Origin: Bacteroidales bacterium
GTDB taxonomy: Bacteria; Bacteroidota; Bacteroidia; Bacteroidales; UBA932
Direction: 5' to 3'
DNA length: 64,000 nucleotides
NCBI GenBank assembly: GCA_017619655.1
Contig: JAFZRV010000003.1
Location: 1 to 64,000, forward strand
A program made the position numbers and the translations under genes. Positions 7,240 through 15,169 of this stretch are shown piece after piece. Below the pieces are notes generated by a model. That model had not been told where the DNA came from. It did no database searches and saw nothing but the letters and a program-made list of their open reading frames with translations. Numbering within the stretch: position 1 is the stretch's first letter; every line of letters begins with the position of its first letter.

Positions 7240-8487
7240 TTATTTTGCACTGACCTTCTGGCCGATCAGGAAGCAGACGGTAGCGACAGCCATGCCGTTG
7301 ATGGCCGGGAAGCCCCACTTCACGAGGTTGGCGACCACGGCGCCGAAAACAACACCGGCGATGGCGAACCAGTCGACCTTCTTCTCGGGTACGGTGCCTT
7401 CCTTGTAGGCCTTGCGGTTCATGAAGTAGTGGAGGACCAGGATGATGCCCACCGGCGGCAGCGTGCAGTTGAGGACGTTGAGCCAGCCGCAGAAGTTCCA
7501 GTAGAGCCAGACGGCCGCCACGGTGCCGATGATGCCCGAGATGATGACCATCGTCTTCTTCGACAGGCCGGTGATGTTCGACAGGCCGAGACCGCCCGTG
7601 TAGAGGGCGTTGTCATTGGTGGTCCAGATGTTGAGGCCGAGCACCAGCAGTGCGAAGTAGAACAGGCCCAGGTTGATCATCACGTCGAAGATGTCGTTGC
7701 CGCCCACGTAGATGCTGGAGACTGCACCGAAGAGGAACATCAGCGAGTTGCCGATGAAGAAGGCCACGACCGTGGTCCAGAGGCCGACTTTCGCGTTCTT
7801 GGCGAAGCGCGTGAAGTTCGGCGTAGCGGTACCGCCCGAGACGAAGCTGCCCACCACGAGGCCGGCGCCTGCGATGATGCCCAGGTTCTTCGTGCCTTCC
7901 GCGAACTGCTCGATGAGGCCCTTGTCGCCCTGCTTGACCGCCATGATCATGGCCGTGGTGCCCAGGATGGCCACCAGCGGGACGGCGATGTAGCTGATGA
8001 TGGTAAGGCTCTTGATGCCCCAGTATGCGCTGGCGGTCATCAGGATGCCGGCGACAGCCACCAGCAGGTAGCCCTGCCAGGGCATGTGGTCGGGCGTCAC
8101 TTCGAGGCCCATGATCTGCTTGGCCACCGGGATGGCGAACATGGCCAGGCCCACGCCGAACCAGCCGATCTGCGTGAAGCTGATCATCGCGCTCGGAAGC
8201 CAGCTGCCTTTCGTGCCGAAGCTGCGGCGGGCGAGCATGTCGAGCGAGAGGCCGCTCTCAGCGCCGATGAATCCCAGCGATCCCGTGTAAGCAGCCAGAA
8301 TCAGGCCGCCCAGCACAAGGGCCCAGATGAAGCCCCACCAGTCGAGGCCGGCAGCCAGTTGCTGGCCGACCCACATGCTGGCCGAGAAAAAGGTGAAGCC
8401 CAGCATCACCATGAACATACTCAGGTTCGATTTCCGTCCGGCGCGGTCCACCGCGCGATCGGTGTAGTCAACATCAGTCTTTTTCAT
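7240..8487 (-). CDS. NCS1-family nucleobase permease (cytosine permease-like)
   Basis: The 415-residue inner-membrane protein has about twelve hydrophobic segments and the NCS1 pattern, including SMFMVMLGFTFFSASMWVGQ near the N-terminus, GIKSLTIISYIAVPL in the middle and NIWTTNDNALYTGGLGLSNI near residue 300. It most resembles CodB-type cytosine or purine importers driven by a cation gradient. The start at 8487 (MKKTDVDY) is preferred to an in-frame ATG at 8517 because the latter adds an unusual tail and more overlap. It overlaps the phosphoribosyltransferase gene by 14 bases, which suggests that the imported base is salvaged by that enzyme. Confidence 0.88.
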   Translation of the reverse strand: MKKTDVDYTDRAVDRAGRKSNLSMFMVMLGFTFFSASMWVGQQLAAGLDWWGFIWALVLGGLILAAYTGSLGFIGAESGLSLDMLARRSFGTKGSWLPSAMISFTQIGWFGVGLAMFAIPVAKQIMGLEVTPDHMPWQGYLLVAVAGILMTASAYWGIKSLTIISYIAVPLVAILGTTAMIMAVKQGDKGLIEQFAEGTKNLGIIAGAGLVVGSFVSGGTATPNFTRFAKNAKVGLWTTVVAFFIGNSLMFLFGAVSSIYVGGNDIFDVMINLGLFYFALLVLGLNIWTTNDNALYTGGLGLSNITGLSKKTMVIISGIIGTVAAVWLYWNFCGWLNVLNCTLPPVGIILVLHYFMNRKAYKEGTVPEKKVDWFAIAGVVFGAVVANLVKWGFPAINGMAVATVCFLIGQKVSAK

Positions 8488-9556
8488 ATTGTTGTTTGAG
8501 GTTATTGATCGATGCAATACGGCGGGCGGCTACGGCGCGCAGGTCGATGTCGCGCTGCAGCAGCGTCTGTTCGTCGGCCCAGAGGGAGCCGAGGTCTTCC
8601 AGGCCGCGCAGATGGGTGACGTCCAGCCAGTCTTCGAATTCGATGGGGCCGGCATAGCCGAGTTTCTCTTCCAGCAGCGCGCGGATGTCGATGAGATGGG
8701 CCCGGTCGCGGATACCTTCCCAGTATTCCAGCACCTCCTCGAAGTGGACGGGGAGCTGATAGCGGCGGGCGCCGCCGTCGTAGATGATGCATTTCTCCAG
8801 CAAGGCGTCGGGCCGGTCGACGATGTAGCGCCGGAATTCGGGCGTGACCACGCCGCCCTTCCAGCCGAAATCGATGTCCGGGTGGTTGATGCCGCTCACG
8901 CCTTTGTCTTCATAGACGGTGAAGGCGCCTTCGAAGAAGAAGCAGTCGATCCCTTCGAAACCGGCGAAGATGGCGCTGAGTTTCGTGGAGAGTTCCTCCA
9001 TGATCTGGAAGGCCCGCGTCCCGCCGATGGTGAAGAAGATCAGGCGGCGGATGCTGCCTCCCTTCTGCAGGAACTTCTGCATCAGGTGCTCGAAGCAGTG
9101 GCGGAGCGTGTCGCCCGTGGCCAGGATGTCGCCGATGGCCAGCACGCGGTCGCGCGTGGGGTGGATCTTGTCGTATTTGATCTCCAGTCCCTTGATCACG
9201 TGGTTCTCGGCAATTCGCTCGCAAGAGACGAAATGCATGTCGCGCACGCGCATCCCGCAGCGGAACGCCGCTTCTTCCAGCGGGTAGTTGAGGCCGCCGC
9301 GCAGGATGGTGAATATATCGAGATCGCCGCCCAGGCCATTGTCAGTCAAATGGCGGAGGGCGGCGACAGTTTCCTCAAGGAGAGCGGTGTAGCAAGGAAA
9401 GCCGACTATTTCAGGTGCGGAGAGCAGCTCACGGCTTCCAGGCCCGCTTAAAAGATAATATCGATTGTGCAACTGGGATCCCCGCAGTTCGTATACGCTC
9501 GTGTCTCCCATCAGGCCTGCATGATGCAAGCTTGTGCCATCCATCAGTGTGATCAT
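8474..9556 (-). CDS. Phosphoribosyltransferase-domain protein
   Basis: The 360-residue protein carries a type I phosphoribosyltransferase core with the PRPP loop VLAIGDILATGDTLRHC (about residue 155) and a preceding hood/flexible region. It is much longer than ordinary hypoxanthine or adenine enzymes (about 180 residues) and has a C-terminal half I do not recognise. Nucleobase transfer to PRPP is the likely reaction; the base is unknown. The gene is co-transcribed with and overlaps an NCS1 permease, which supports salvage of an imported base. The start at 9556 is preferred to 9598, because the promoter box at 9586-9593 lies inside the longer frame. Confidence 0.75.
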   Translation of the reverse strand: MITLMDGTSLHHAGLMGDTSVYELRGSQLHNRYYLLSGPGSRELLSAPEIVGFPCYTALLEETVAALRHLTDNGLGGDLDIFTILRGGLNYPLEEAAFRCGMRVRDMHFVSCERIAENHVIKGLEIKYDKIHPTRDRVLAIGDILATGDTLRHCFEHLMQKFLQKGGSIRRLIFFTIGGTRAFQIMEELSTKLSAIFAGFEGIDCFFFEGAFTVYEDKGVSGINHPDIDFGWKGGVVTPEFRRYIVDRPDALLEKCIIYDGGARRYQLPVHFEEVLEYWEGIRDRAHLIDIRALLEEKLGYAGPIEFEDWLDVTHLRGLEDLGSLWADEQTLLQRDIDLRAVAARRIASINNLKQQYEKD

Positions 9557-9585
9557 TGAAATCCCGATTAGATTAAACCGGGGTA

Positions 9586-9616
9586 CAAAGGTATGCATTT
9601 TTTGCCTGACCGCAAA
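9586..9616 (-). promoter_or_regulatory. Promoter with both -33 TTTG and -7 TACCTTTG
   Basis: On the minus strand TTTG (9613-9616) and TACCTTTG (9586-9593) are separated by 19 bp, matching the full Bacteroidota promoter pattern. The box ends 29 bases before the phosphoribosyltransferase ATG at 9556 and fixes that start choice. Confidence 0.8.
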
Positions 9617-9630
9617 AAAAGACGAAGGGT

Positions 9631-9661
9631 TTTCAAAAAAAATTTCTTCTTCCTATCTTTG
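9631..9661 (+). promoter_or_regulatory. Promoter for the M3 peptidase operon
   Basis: TATCTTTG at 9654-9661 is preceded, with 19 bp spacing, by TTTC (one mismatch to TTTG) at 9631-9634. It lies 29 bases before the ATG at 9691 and is divergent from the phosphoribosyltransferase promoter. Confidence 0.75.
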
Positions 9662-9690
9662 TAGGAAAGACAATTCAAACTGACATCCAT

Positions 9691-11787
9691 ATGAAAAAAC
9701 TGATCCTGATCGTAGCGTTCATCGCGGCCGTTTGGAGCCCCGCTGATGCGCAGAACCCCTTCTTGCAGAAGCGCTACAAGACCCCGTACGAGATTCCCCC
9801 GTTCGAGATCCTGACCATCGACAACTACCGCGAAGGCATGCTCAAGGGCATGGAGGCCGAAAAGGCCGAGATCCAGGCCATCGTGGACAACCCCGAAGAG
9901 CCCAGCTTCGACAACGTGATCGCCGCCCTCGACAAGAGCGGCAAGCTGCTCGGCAAGGTCCGCGCCGTGTGGGGCTCGCTCAACAGCGCCAGTTCCACGC
10001 CCGAACTCCAGGCCTTCGCCCGCGAGATGAACCCCGTCACCGCCGCCCACAGCAACGAGATCCGCATGAACAAGAAGCTGTTCGAGAAGGTGAAATATGT
10101 CTATGACCACCGGGAGAAATACAACCTGAACAAAGAGCAGATGCGCCTCCTCCAGAAGACCTACGACGGCTACGTCAACGGCGGCGCCCTGCTCGACGAT
10201 GAAAAGCGCGCCGAGATCGCCAAGATCAACCTCGAGCTCTCCGACCTGCAGCTGAAATTCAGCCAGAACCTGCTGCACGACACCAACAACACGTATGTGA
10301 CGGTCGACAACGTGAAGGAGCTCGAAGGCCTGCCGCAGGACAACATCGACCGCGCCGCCGCCCTGGCAGAGCGTATCGGGCAGAAAGGCAAGTACAGTTT
10401 CAACATGCAGCGCCCCAGCTGCAACCCCGTGCTGCAGTACTGCAAGAACCGCAACCTGCGCAAACAGGTCTACGAGATGTACAACAACCGTTGCAACCAC
10501 AACGACGAATACGACAACAAGGCCATCGCCGCCCGCATCATCGAGCTGCGCCTGAAACGCGCCCGGATCATGGGCTATACCGACTACGCCGCCATGTCGC
10601 TCAAGGACCGCATGGCCGAGAACGCCGCCAACGTCTACGCGCTGCTCGACCAGATCTGGGTCCCGGCCGTGAAGAAGGCCAATGAAGAGATCGCCGACAT
10701 CAAGGCCATGATGAAGAAAGACAAGGTGAAGGGCGAGCCCCAGCCGTGGGACTACATGTATTACCTCGACAAGGCCAAGAAGGCCAAGTTCGACATCGAC
10801 GAGGAGCAGGTGTCCGAATACCTGGAAATCAACCAGGTGCAGCAGGGCATCTTCTACGTGGCGGGCAAGCTCTACGGCCTGTCGTTCAACGAACGCACCG
10901 AAGACTATCCGCAGTACGAGCCCACCGCCAAGTCCTGGGACGTCATTGACCGCGACGGCAACGTGATCGCCATCTTCTACAGCGACTACTTCCCGCGCGA
11001 CGGCAAAGGCGCCGGCGCCTGGTGCGGTGCCTTCCGCGGCCAGACCTACGACGGCGCGCAGCGCGTCCAGCCCATCGTGACGAACGTGTGCAACATGACC
11101 CTGCCTTCCGGCGACAAGCCCGCCCTCCAGACCCTCGACAACGTGGAGACCATGTTCCACGAGTTCGGCCACGCGCTGCACTCCTTCTTCCGCAACGTCC
11201 ACTACAGCGGCGTCTCGGGCACCGAGCGCGACTTCGTGGAGCTGCCTTCCCAGATCAACGAGCACTGGGCCTTCGAGCCCGAGGTGCTGCGCGTCTATGC
11301 GAAACACTACAAGACGGGCGAAGTGATGCCGCAGGAACTTATCGACAAGATCCAGGCAAGCGACAAGTACGGCCAGGGCTTCGCCACGGTCGAATACCTC
11401 GCCGCTTCCTATGTGGACATGGACCTGCACGTGCTGCAGGAAGTGCCCGCCGACCTGAACGTGATGGACTTCCAGACGAAGAAGCTGGCGGAGCGCGGCA
11501 TCCCCAAGCAGATCCTGCCGCGCTACAGCGTGACGAATTTCAGCCACTCGATCGGCGGCGGCTACAGTGCCGGTTACTACAGCTACATCTGGGCCGAGGT
11601 GCTTGACTGCGACGCCTTCCAAGCCTTCAAGGAGACGGGCGACATCTTCAACCAGGAGGTGGCGCAGCGCTTCCGCCAGTACGTGCTGACCCCGGGCGGC
11701 ATCGACAAGGGCATGGTGATGTACCAGAACTTCCGCGGCCGCCAGCCCAGCGTCGACGGCCTGCTGGAGAACCGCGGCCTGAAATAA
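9691..11787 (+). CDS. Secreted M3-family metallopeptidase (peptidyl-dipeptidase/oligopeptidase)
   Basis: The 698-residue protein has a signal peptide (MKKLILIVAFIAAVWSPADAQ) and the M3 zinc motif FHEFGHALHSFF with H-E-x-x-H at about residues 489-494, plus the downstream Glu region ELPSQINEHW. The overall layout matches Dcp/oligopeptidase A-type enzymes, which cut short peptides; export to the periplasm suggests a role in peptide nutrition. Substrate size and dipeptide release cannot be told apart from sequence. It is the first gene of an operon with GH125 and a small secreted protein. Confidence 0.92.
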   Translation: MKKLILIVAFIAAVWSPADAQNPFLQKRYKTPYEIPPFEILTIDNYREGMLKGMEAEKAEIQAIVDNPEEPSFDNVIAALDKSGKLLGKVRAVWGSLNSASSTPELQAFAREMNPVTAAHSNEIRMNKKLFEKVKYVYDHREKYNLNKEQMRLLQKTYDGYVNGGALLDDEKRAEIAKINLELSDLQLKFSQNLLHDTNNTYVTVDNVKELEGLPQDNIDRAAALAERIGQKGKYSFNMQRPSCNPVLQYCKNRNLRKQVYEMYNNRCNHNDEYDNKAIAARIIELRLKRARIMGYTDYAAMSLKDRMAENAANVYALLDQIWVPAVKKANEEIADIKAMMKKDKVKGEPQPWDYMYYLDKAKKAKFDIDEEQVSEYLEINQVQQGIFYVAGKLYGLSFNERTEDYPQYEPTAKSWDVIDRDGNVIAIFYSDYFPRDGKGAGAWCGAFRGQTYDGAQRVQPIVTNVCNMTLPSGDKPALQTLDNVETMFHEFGHALHSFFRNVHYSGVSGTERDFVELPSQINEHWAFEPEVLRVYAKHYKTGEVMPQELIDKIQASDKYGQGFATVEYLAASYVDMDLHVLQEVPADLNVMDFQTKKLAERGIPKQILPRYSVTNFSHSIGGGYSAGYYSYIWAEVLDCDAFQAFKETGDIFNQEVAQRFRQYVLTPGGIDKGMVMYQNFRGRQPSVDGLLENRGLK

Positions 11788-13187
11788 TGAAAAAGCTCCT
11801 GATCGCTGCGGCATTCCTCGTACTGGCCGGTACGGGGAATGCCCAGCCTTTTGTTTCGCAGCGCCCCGCTCCGGCGGACCGGCTGTTCGTGAGCCGGGCG
11901 GTCGAGGAAAAGATCGTCGCGGTGCAGCGGCAGCTGACGAACCCGCGCCTGGCCTGGATGTTCGCCAACTGCTTTCCCAACACCCTCGACACGACCGTCC
12001 AGTTCGGCAAGGACGAAGCGGGCCGCTGGCGGACCTTCGTCTATACGGGCGACATCCACGCCATGTGGCTGCGCGATTCCGGCGCCCAGGTCTGGCCCTA
12101 TGTGCAGCTGGCGCCGCAAGACCGGCACCTGCAGAGCCTGATCGCGGGCGTGATCAACTGCCAGTTCAGCCTGCTCTGCATCGACCCTTATGCCAACGCC
12201 TTCAACGACGGGCCCACCGGCACCGGCTGGCAGAGCGACCTGACGAAGATGGATCCCAACCTGCACGAGCGCAAGTGGGAGATCGACTCGCCCTGCTACC
12301 CCATCCGGCTGGCTTACCACTACTGGAAGACGACCGGCGACACGTCGGTCTTCGGCGAGGTCTGGCTGGAAGCTGTCCGGAAAGTCCTGGCCGTGTTCCG
12401 GGAACAGCAGCGCAAGGAAGGGCGCGGCAGCTACCGCTTCCAGCGCGAATCCACCGTCCCGACCGACACCCAGGCCGGCTATGGCTGGGGCAATCCGGCC
12501 CGCCCCGTGGGCCTCATCGCATCCGCATTCCGTCCTTCCGACGATGCGACCACCTTCCTCTTCCTCGTGCCGTCCAACTTCTTCGCGGTGAGCTCGCTGC
12601 GCAAGGCGGCCGAGATCCTGGAGACGGTCAACCGGCAGGAGGCCCTGGCCCGCGAGTGCCGCGCGCTGGCCGACGAAGTGGAAACGGCCCTGCACCGCTA
12701 TGCCACGTATGAGCATCCGACCTACGGAACCATCTACGCCTACGAGGTCGACGGTTTCGGCAACAAGCTGCTGATGGACGACGCCAACGTGCCCAGCCTG
12801 CTGGGCATGGCCTATCTGGGCGACGTCGACCGCAACGATCCGGTCTACCGGAACACGCGCCGCTTCGTGCTGAGCCCGGACAATCCTTACTTCTTCCGGG
12901 GAACGGCGGCCGAGGGCATCGGCGGCCCCCATGTGGGCATGGACATGATCTGGCCCATGAGCCTCCTCATGCGCGCGTTCACTTCCGACGATGACGCCGA
13001 AATCAAAACCTGCATCGAGACGCTCCTGCGCACCGACGCCGGCACCGGCTTCATGCACGAGTCCTTCCACAAGGACGACCCCCAGCGCTACACCCGCGCC
13101 TGGTTCGCCTGGGCCAACACCCTCTTCGGCGAACTCATCCTTCAGCTGATCGACGACGGGAAACTGGATTTGCTGAATTCGATTTAA
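11787..13187 (+). CDS. GH125-family exo-alpha-1,6-mannosidase, secreted
   Basis: The 466-residue protein has a signal peptide (KKLLIAAAFLVLAGTGNAQ) and the GH125 (formerly DUF1237) signature YTGDIHAMWLRDSGAQVWPY near residue 85, followed by the conserved QADLTKMDP-like segment (here QSDLTKMDPN), ERKWEIDSPCYP and the C-terminal MHESFHKDDP. GH125 enzymes remove alpha-1,6-linked mannose from N-glycans and mannans by inversion. Its ATG overlaps the M3 stop by one base, so the two are coupled. A pairing of a peptidase and a mannosidase fits breakdown of host or yeast glycoproteins. Confidence 0.92.
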   Translation: MKKLLIAAAFLVLAGTGNAQPFVSQRPAPADRLFVSRAVEEKIVAVQRQLTNPRLAWMFANCFPNTLDTTVQFGKDEAGRWRTFVYTGDIHAMWLRDSGAQVWPYVQLAPQDRHLQSLIAGVINCQFSLLCIDPYANAFNDGPTGTGWQSDLTKMDPNLHERKWEIDSPCYPIRLAYHYWKTTGDTSVFGEVWLEAVRKVLAVFREQQRKEGRGSYRFQRESTVPTDTQAGYGWGNPARPVGLIASAFRPSDDATTFLFLVPSNFFAVSSLRKAAEILETVNRQEALARECRALADEVETALHRYATYEHPTYGTIYAYEVDGFGNKLLMDDANVPSLLGMAYLGDVDRNDPVYRNTRRFVLSPDNPYFFRGTAAEGIGGPHVGMDMIWPMSLLMRAFTSDDDAEIKTCIETLLRTDAGTGFMHESFHKDDPQRYTRAWFAWANTLFGELILQLIDDGKLDLLNSI

Positions 13188-13203
13188 GATACGTACCTAT
13201 ATT

Positions 13204-13875
13204 ATGATGAAACGACTGCTCCTTCTATTCGCCGGCCTGGTTTTCTGCCTCCCGCTCTTCGCCCAGTATGACTTCGCGACGGAATTCGAGCGGCAGACGG
13301 TGGTTTCCACCGCCAGCCCGAAATTCCACAACTACTACATCAGCCTCCAGAACGCACCCAAGCCGGGCGGCGGCTCGGTCTTCTACATCTATTCCCAGAC
13401 CTCCAGCCACGCCGACGCGACCCGCTTCCAGTTCCACCTGGGATCGAGCGTGGAGGAATCCCTGCAGACCCTCGACAAACTGCAGGAAATCCTGACGTCG
13501 CGGCCGGTCGAAGCGACGGACACCCTGCAGAACTACAACAGCCGGAGCGAAGTCAAGGTGGTCGCGTCCAAGCGCAAGCGGCAGGGCAATGTCCTGCGCA
13601 TCCGGAACAACGGGCAGACGGGCGTCGTCTACCTCACCCGGCAGACGCTCGACATCATGGAAGACGCCCTGCGCCACTGGAATCCGGAAACCGGATCGTC
13701 CTTCGACAAACTGCAGCTGTCCGACAGGGCCGCCATCCAGGCGGAGATCAACCGCTACGCCAACCGTCTGAGCAGCACCAAATCCACCCCCACCGACTAC
13801 GCGCCTTCGTTCAAGAAGCTCTTCAAGCAGCGCATCCGGGAGTACAAGAAAGACCTGCAGGCTGTCCAACCGTAG
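13204..13875 (+). CDS. Secreted protein of unknown function
   Basis: The 223-residue product begins with a signal peptide (MKRLLLLFAGLVFCLPLFAQ) and has no further membrane segment. The mature part has beta-rich and then charged helical stretches, ending in a basic tail (FKKLFKQRIREYKKD). I do not recognise the family. It follows GH125 by 16 bases and may be part of that operon. ATG codons at 13204 and 13207 are both possible starts. Confidence 0.7.
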   Translation: MMKRLLLLFAGLVFCLPLFAQYDFATEFERQTVVSTASPKFHNYYISLQNAPKPGGGSVFYIYSQTSSHADATRFQFHLGSSVEESLQTLDKLQEILTSRPVEATDTLQNYNSRSEVKVVASKRKRQGNVLRIRNNGQTGVVYLTRQTLDIMEDALRHWNPETGSSFDKLQLSDRAAIQAEINRYANRLSSTKSTPTDYAPSFKKLFKQRIREYKKDLQAVQP

Positions 13876-13886
13876 AATAAGATTCG

Positions 13887-13894
13887 TAAATTTG
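13887..13894 (+). promoter_or_regulatory. Promoter -7 box TAAATTTG for yqeY
   Basis: A perfect TAnnTTTG match lies 22 bases before the yqeY ATG and 11 bases after the stop of the preceding gene. Confidence 0.6.
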
Positions 13895-13916
13895 CTAATC
13901 AAACCCGATTCAGACA

Positions 13917-14366
13917 ATGGCACTCGAACAACAGATCCAGGAAGACATCAAGGCCGCGATGAAGGCCCACGATGCCGTGGCGATGGCCGCCGTGCGCGCC
14001 GTCAAGAACGAAATCCTTCTCTTCAAGACCGCCGAGGGCGGCTCGAAGGACGTCACCGACGGTGACATCCTGAAGATGATCCAGAAGCTCGTCAAACAGC
14101 GCAAGGAGACCGCGCAGGTCTACGTCGACAACGGCCGCCAGGAACTGGCCGACAATGAATTGGCGGAGGCCGCCGTCATGGAGCGCTACCTCCCCAAGCA
14201 GTTGTCGCCCGAAGAACTGGAGGTCAGGATCAAGGAGATCATCGCGGAAACCGGCGCCACTTCCATCAAGGATATGGGCAAGGTGATGGGCGTTGCTTCC
14301 AAACGCCTGGCCGGTCTGGCCGACGGCCGCGCCATTTCCACCGCCGTCAAGGCACAGCTGGGATAA
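13917..14366 (+). CDS. GatB/YqeY-domain protein
   Basis: The 149-residue protein matches the YqeY family, a stand-alone version of the tRNA-binding C-terminal domain of the amidotransferase subunit GatB. Typical features are the N-terminal IQEDIKAAMKAHDAVAMAAVR segment (split here by the reader as two parts), KQRKETAQVY and the C-terminal KDMGKVMGVASKRLAG with GRAIS. The exact cellular role of free YqeY proteins is not established. It has its own promoter and converges on rsmE with a 12-base gap. Confidence 0.9.
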   Translation: MALEQQIQEDIKAAMKAHDAVAMAAVRAVKNEILLFKTAEGGSKDVTDGDILKMIQKLVKQRKETAQVYVDNGRQELADNELAEAAVMERYLPKQLSPEELEVRIKEIIAETGATSIKDMGKVMGVASKRLAGLADGRAISTAVKAQLG

Positions 14367-14378
14367 TAATCGGCTGCG

Positions 14379-15098
14379 TTATTTGCTGAACGTCAGATAG
14401 ACCGCCGCTGTCGCTACGATGGCGGCGGTTTCTATGCGCAGCCGCGAGTCGCCGAGCGACACCGGCTGCCAGCCACGCTCGAGGGCGAGGGCCACTTCGG
14501 CGCGGGAGAAATCCCCTTCGGGGCCGATCAATATCGTGATGGCCGGCTTGCTTTGCGGGCAAGCCGCAAGTGCCTCCTTGATGTCGACCTTGCCGGTGGC
14601 TTCGTCGCAGTAGCAGATGAGCTTGAGGCCTTCGTGGGGCTGGCGGAGGAAGTCGGAGACGGTCGTGAATTCGTCGAGTTGCGGGATGGCGCCCTTGTGC
14701 GACTGCTTGGCGGCGCTGACCAGCAGGCGTTCGATGCGCTCGGGCTTGAAAACCTTACGCTCGGAGTAGTCGCCGAAGACGGGCGAGATGACATCGACGC
14801 CGATCTCCGTGGCCTTCTCGGCAAACCATTCGAAACGGTCGATGTTTTTCGGCGGGCAGACGGCCATGCGGAGCCAGTAGTCGTGGCTGCCGTAGTTCTC
14901 CACCCACTCGTCCACGTCGAAGAGGACGGCGCGCGGGTCGTCGTCCACGATCGTGCAGCGGTAGAGCATGCCGTGACCGTCGACCACGTGGATGGTGTCG
15001 CCGCGGCGGTGGCGCAGCACCCGCACGCAGTGGCCCGACTCGTCGGCGTCGAGCGTCCGGCCGCCGTCGGAAATCGTTTTTGAATAGAAGAGCTCCAT
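14379..15098 (-). CDS. rsmE: 16S rRNA (uracil1498-N3)-methyltransferase RsmE
   Basis: RsmE methylates U1498 of 16S rRNA using S-adenosylmethionine; it is a SPOUT (knotted) enzyme. The 239-residue product has the N-terminal PUA-like part and the SPOUT signatures ATEIGVDVISPVFGDYSE, ILIGPEGDFSRAEV and SLGDSRLRIETAAI. The start at 15098 (MELFYSK) is the family N-terminus; an upstream extension to 15149 reads through a promoter and a palindromic repeat and is rejected. The ATG lies seven bases after a TATCTTTG box, so the mRNA probably has almost no leader. Confidence 0.95.
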   Translation of the reverse strand: MELFYSKTISDGGRTLDADESGHCVRVLRHRRGDTIHVVDGHGMLYRCTIVDDDPRAVLFDVDEWVENYGSHDYWLRMAVCPPKNIDRFEWFAEKATEIGVDVISPVFGDYSERKVFKPERIERLLVSAAKQSHKGAIPQLDEFTTVSDFLRQPHEGLKLICYCDEATGKVDIKEALAACPQSKPAITILIGPEGDFSRAEVALALERGWQPVSLGDSRLRIETAAIVATAAVYLTFSK

Positions 15099-15105
15099 CG
15101 GAAGA

Positions 15106-15113
15106 CAAAGATA
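15106..15113 (-). promoter_or_regulatory. Promoter -7 box TATCTTTG for rsmE, near-leaderless
   Basis: A perfect TAnnTTTG box on the minus strand is followed by seven bases (TCTTCCG) and the rsmE ATG at 15098. Confidence 0.7.
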
Positions 15114-15120
15114 CAAAAGA

Positions 15121-15139
15121 TTCCGGGTCAGGCCCGGAA
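15121..15139. repeat. Short palindromic repeat-like element
   Basis: TTCCGGG (15121-15127) and CCCGGAA (15133-15139) form a 7-bp hairpin with a 5-base centre, embedded in a sequence resembling the widespread GTCATTCCGGGYCTGACCCGGAAT class of small dispersed palindromes. It lies between the divergent rsmE and DUF5009 promoters. Only one copy is visible here. Confidence 0.45.
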
Positions 15140-15155
15140 TGACATGCATTTTTTA

Positions 15156-15163
15156 TATCTTTG
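15156..15163 (+). promoter_or_regulatory. Promoter -7 box TATCTTTG for the DUF5009 gene, near-leaderless
   Basis: A perfect TAnnTTTG box is followed by TGTGTT and the ATG at 15170, leaving room for only a few untranslated bases. Confidence 0.7.
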
Positions 15164-15169
15164 TGTGTT

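Noticed and set aside
15099-15149. N-terminal extension of rsmE (MHVIPGLTRNL...)
   Set aside because: It translates the promoter box and a palindromic repeat; the family N-terminus begins at 15098.
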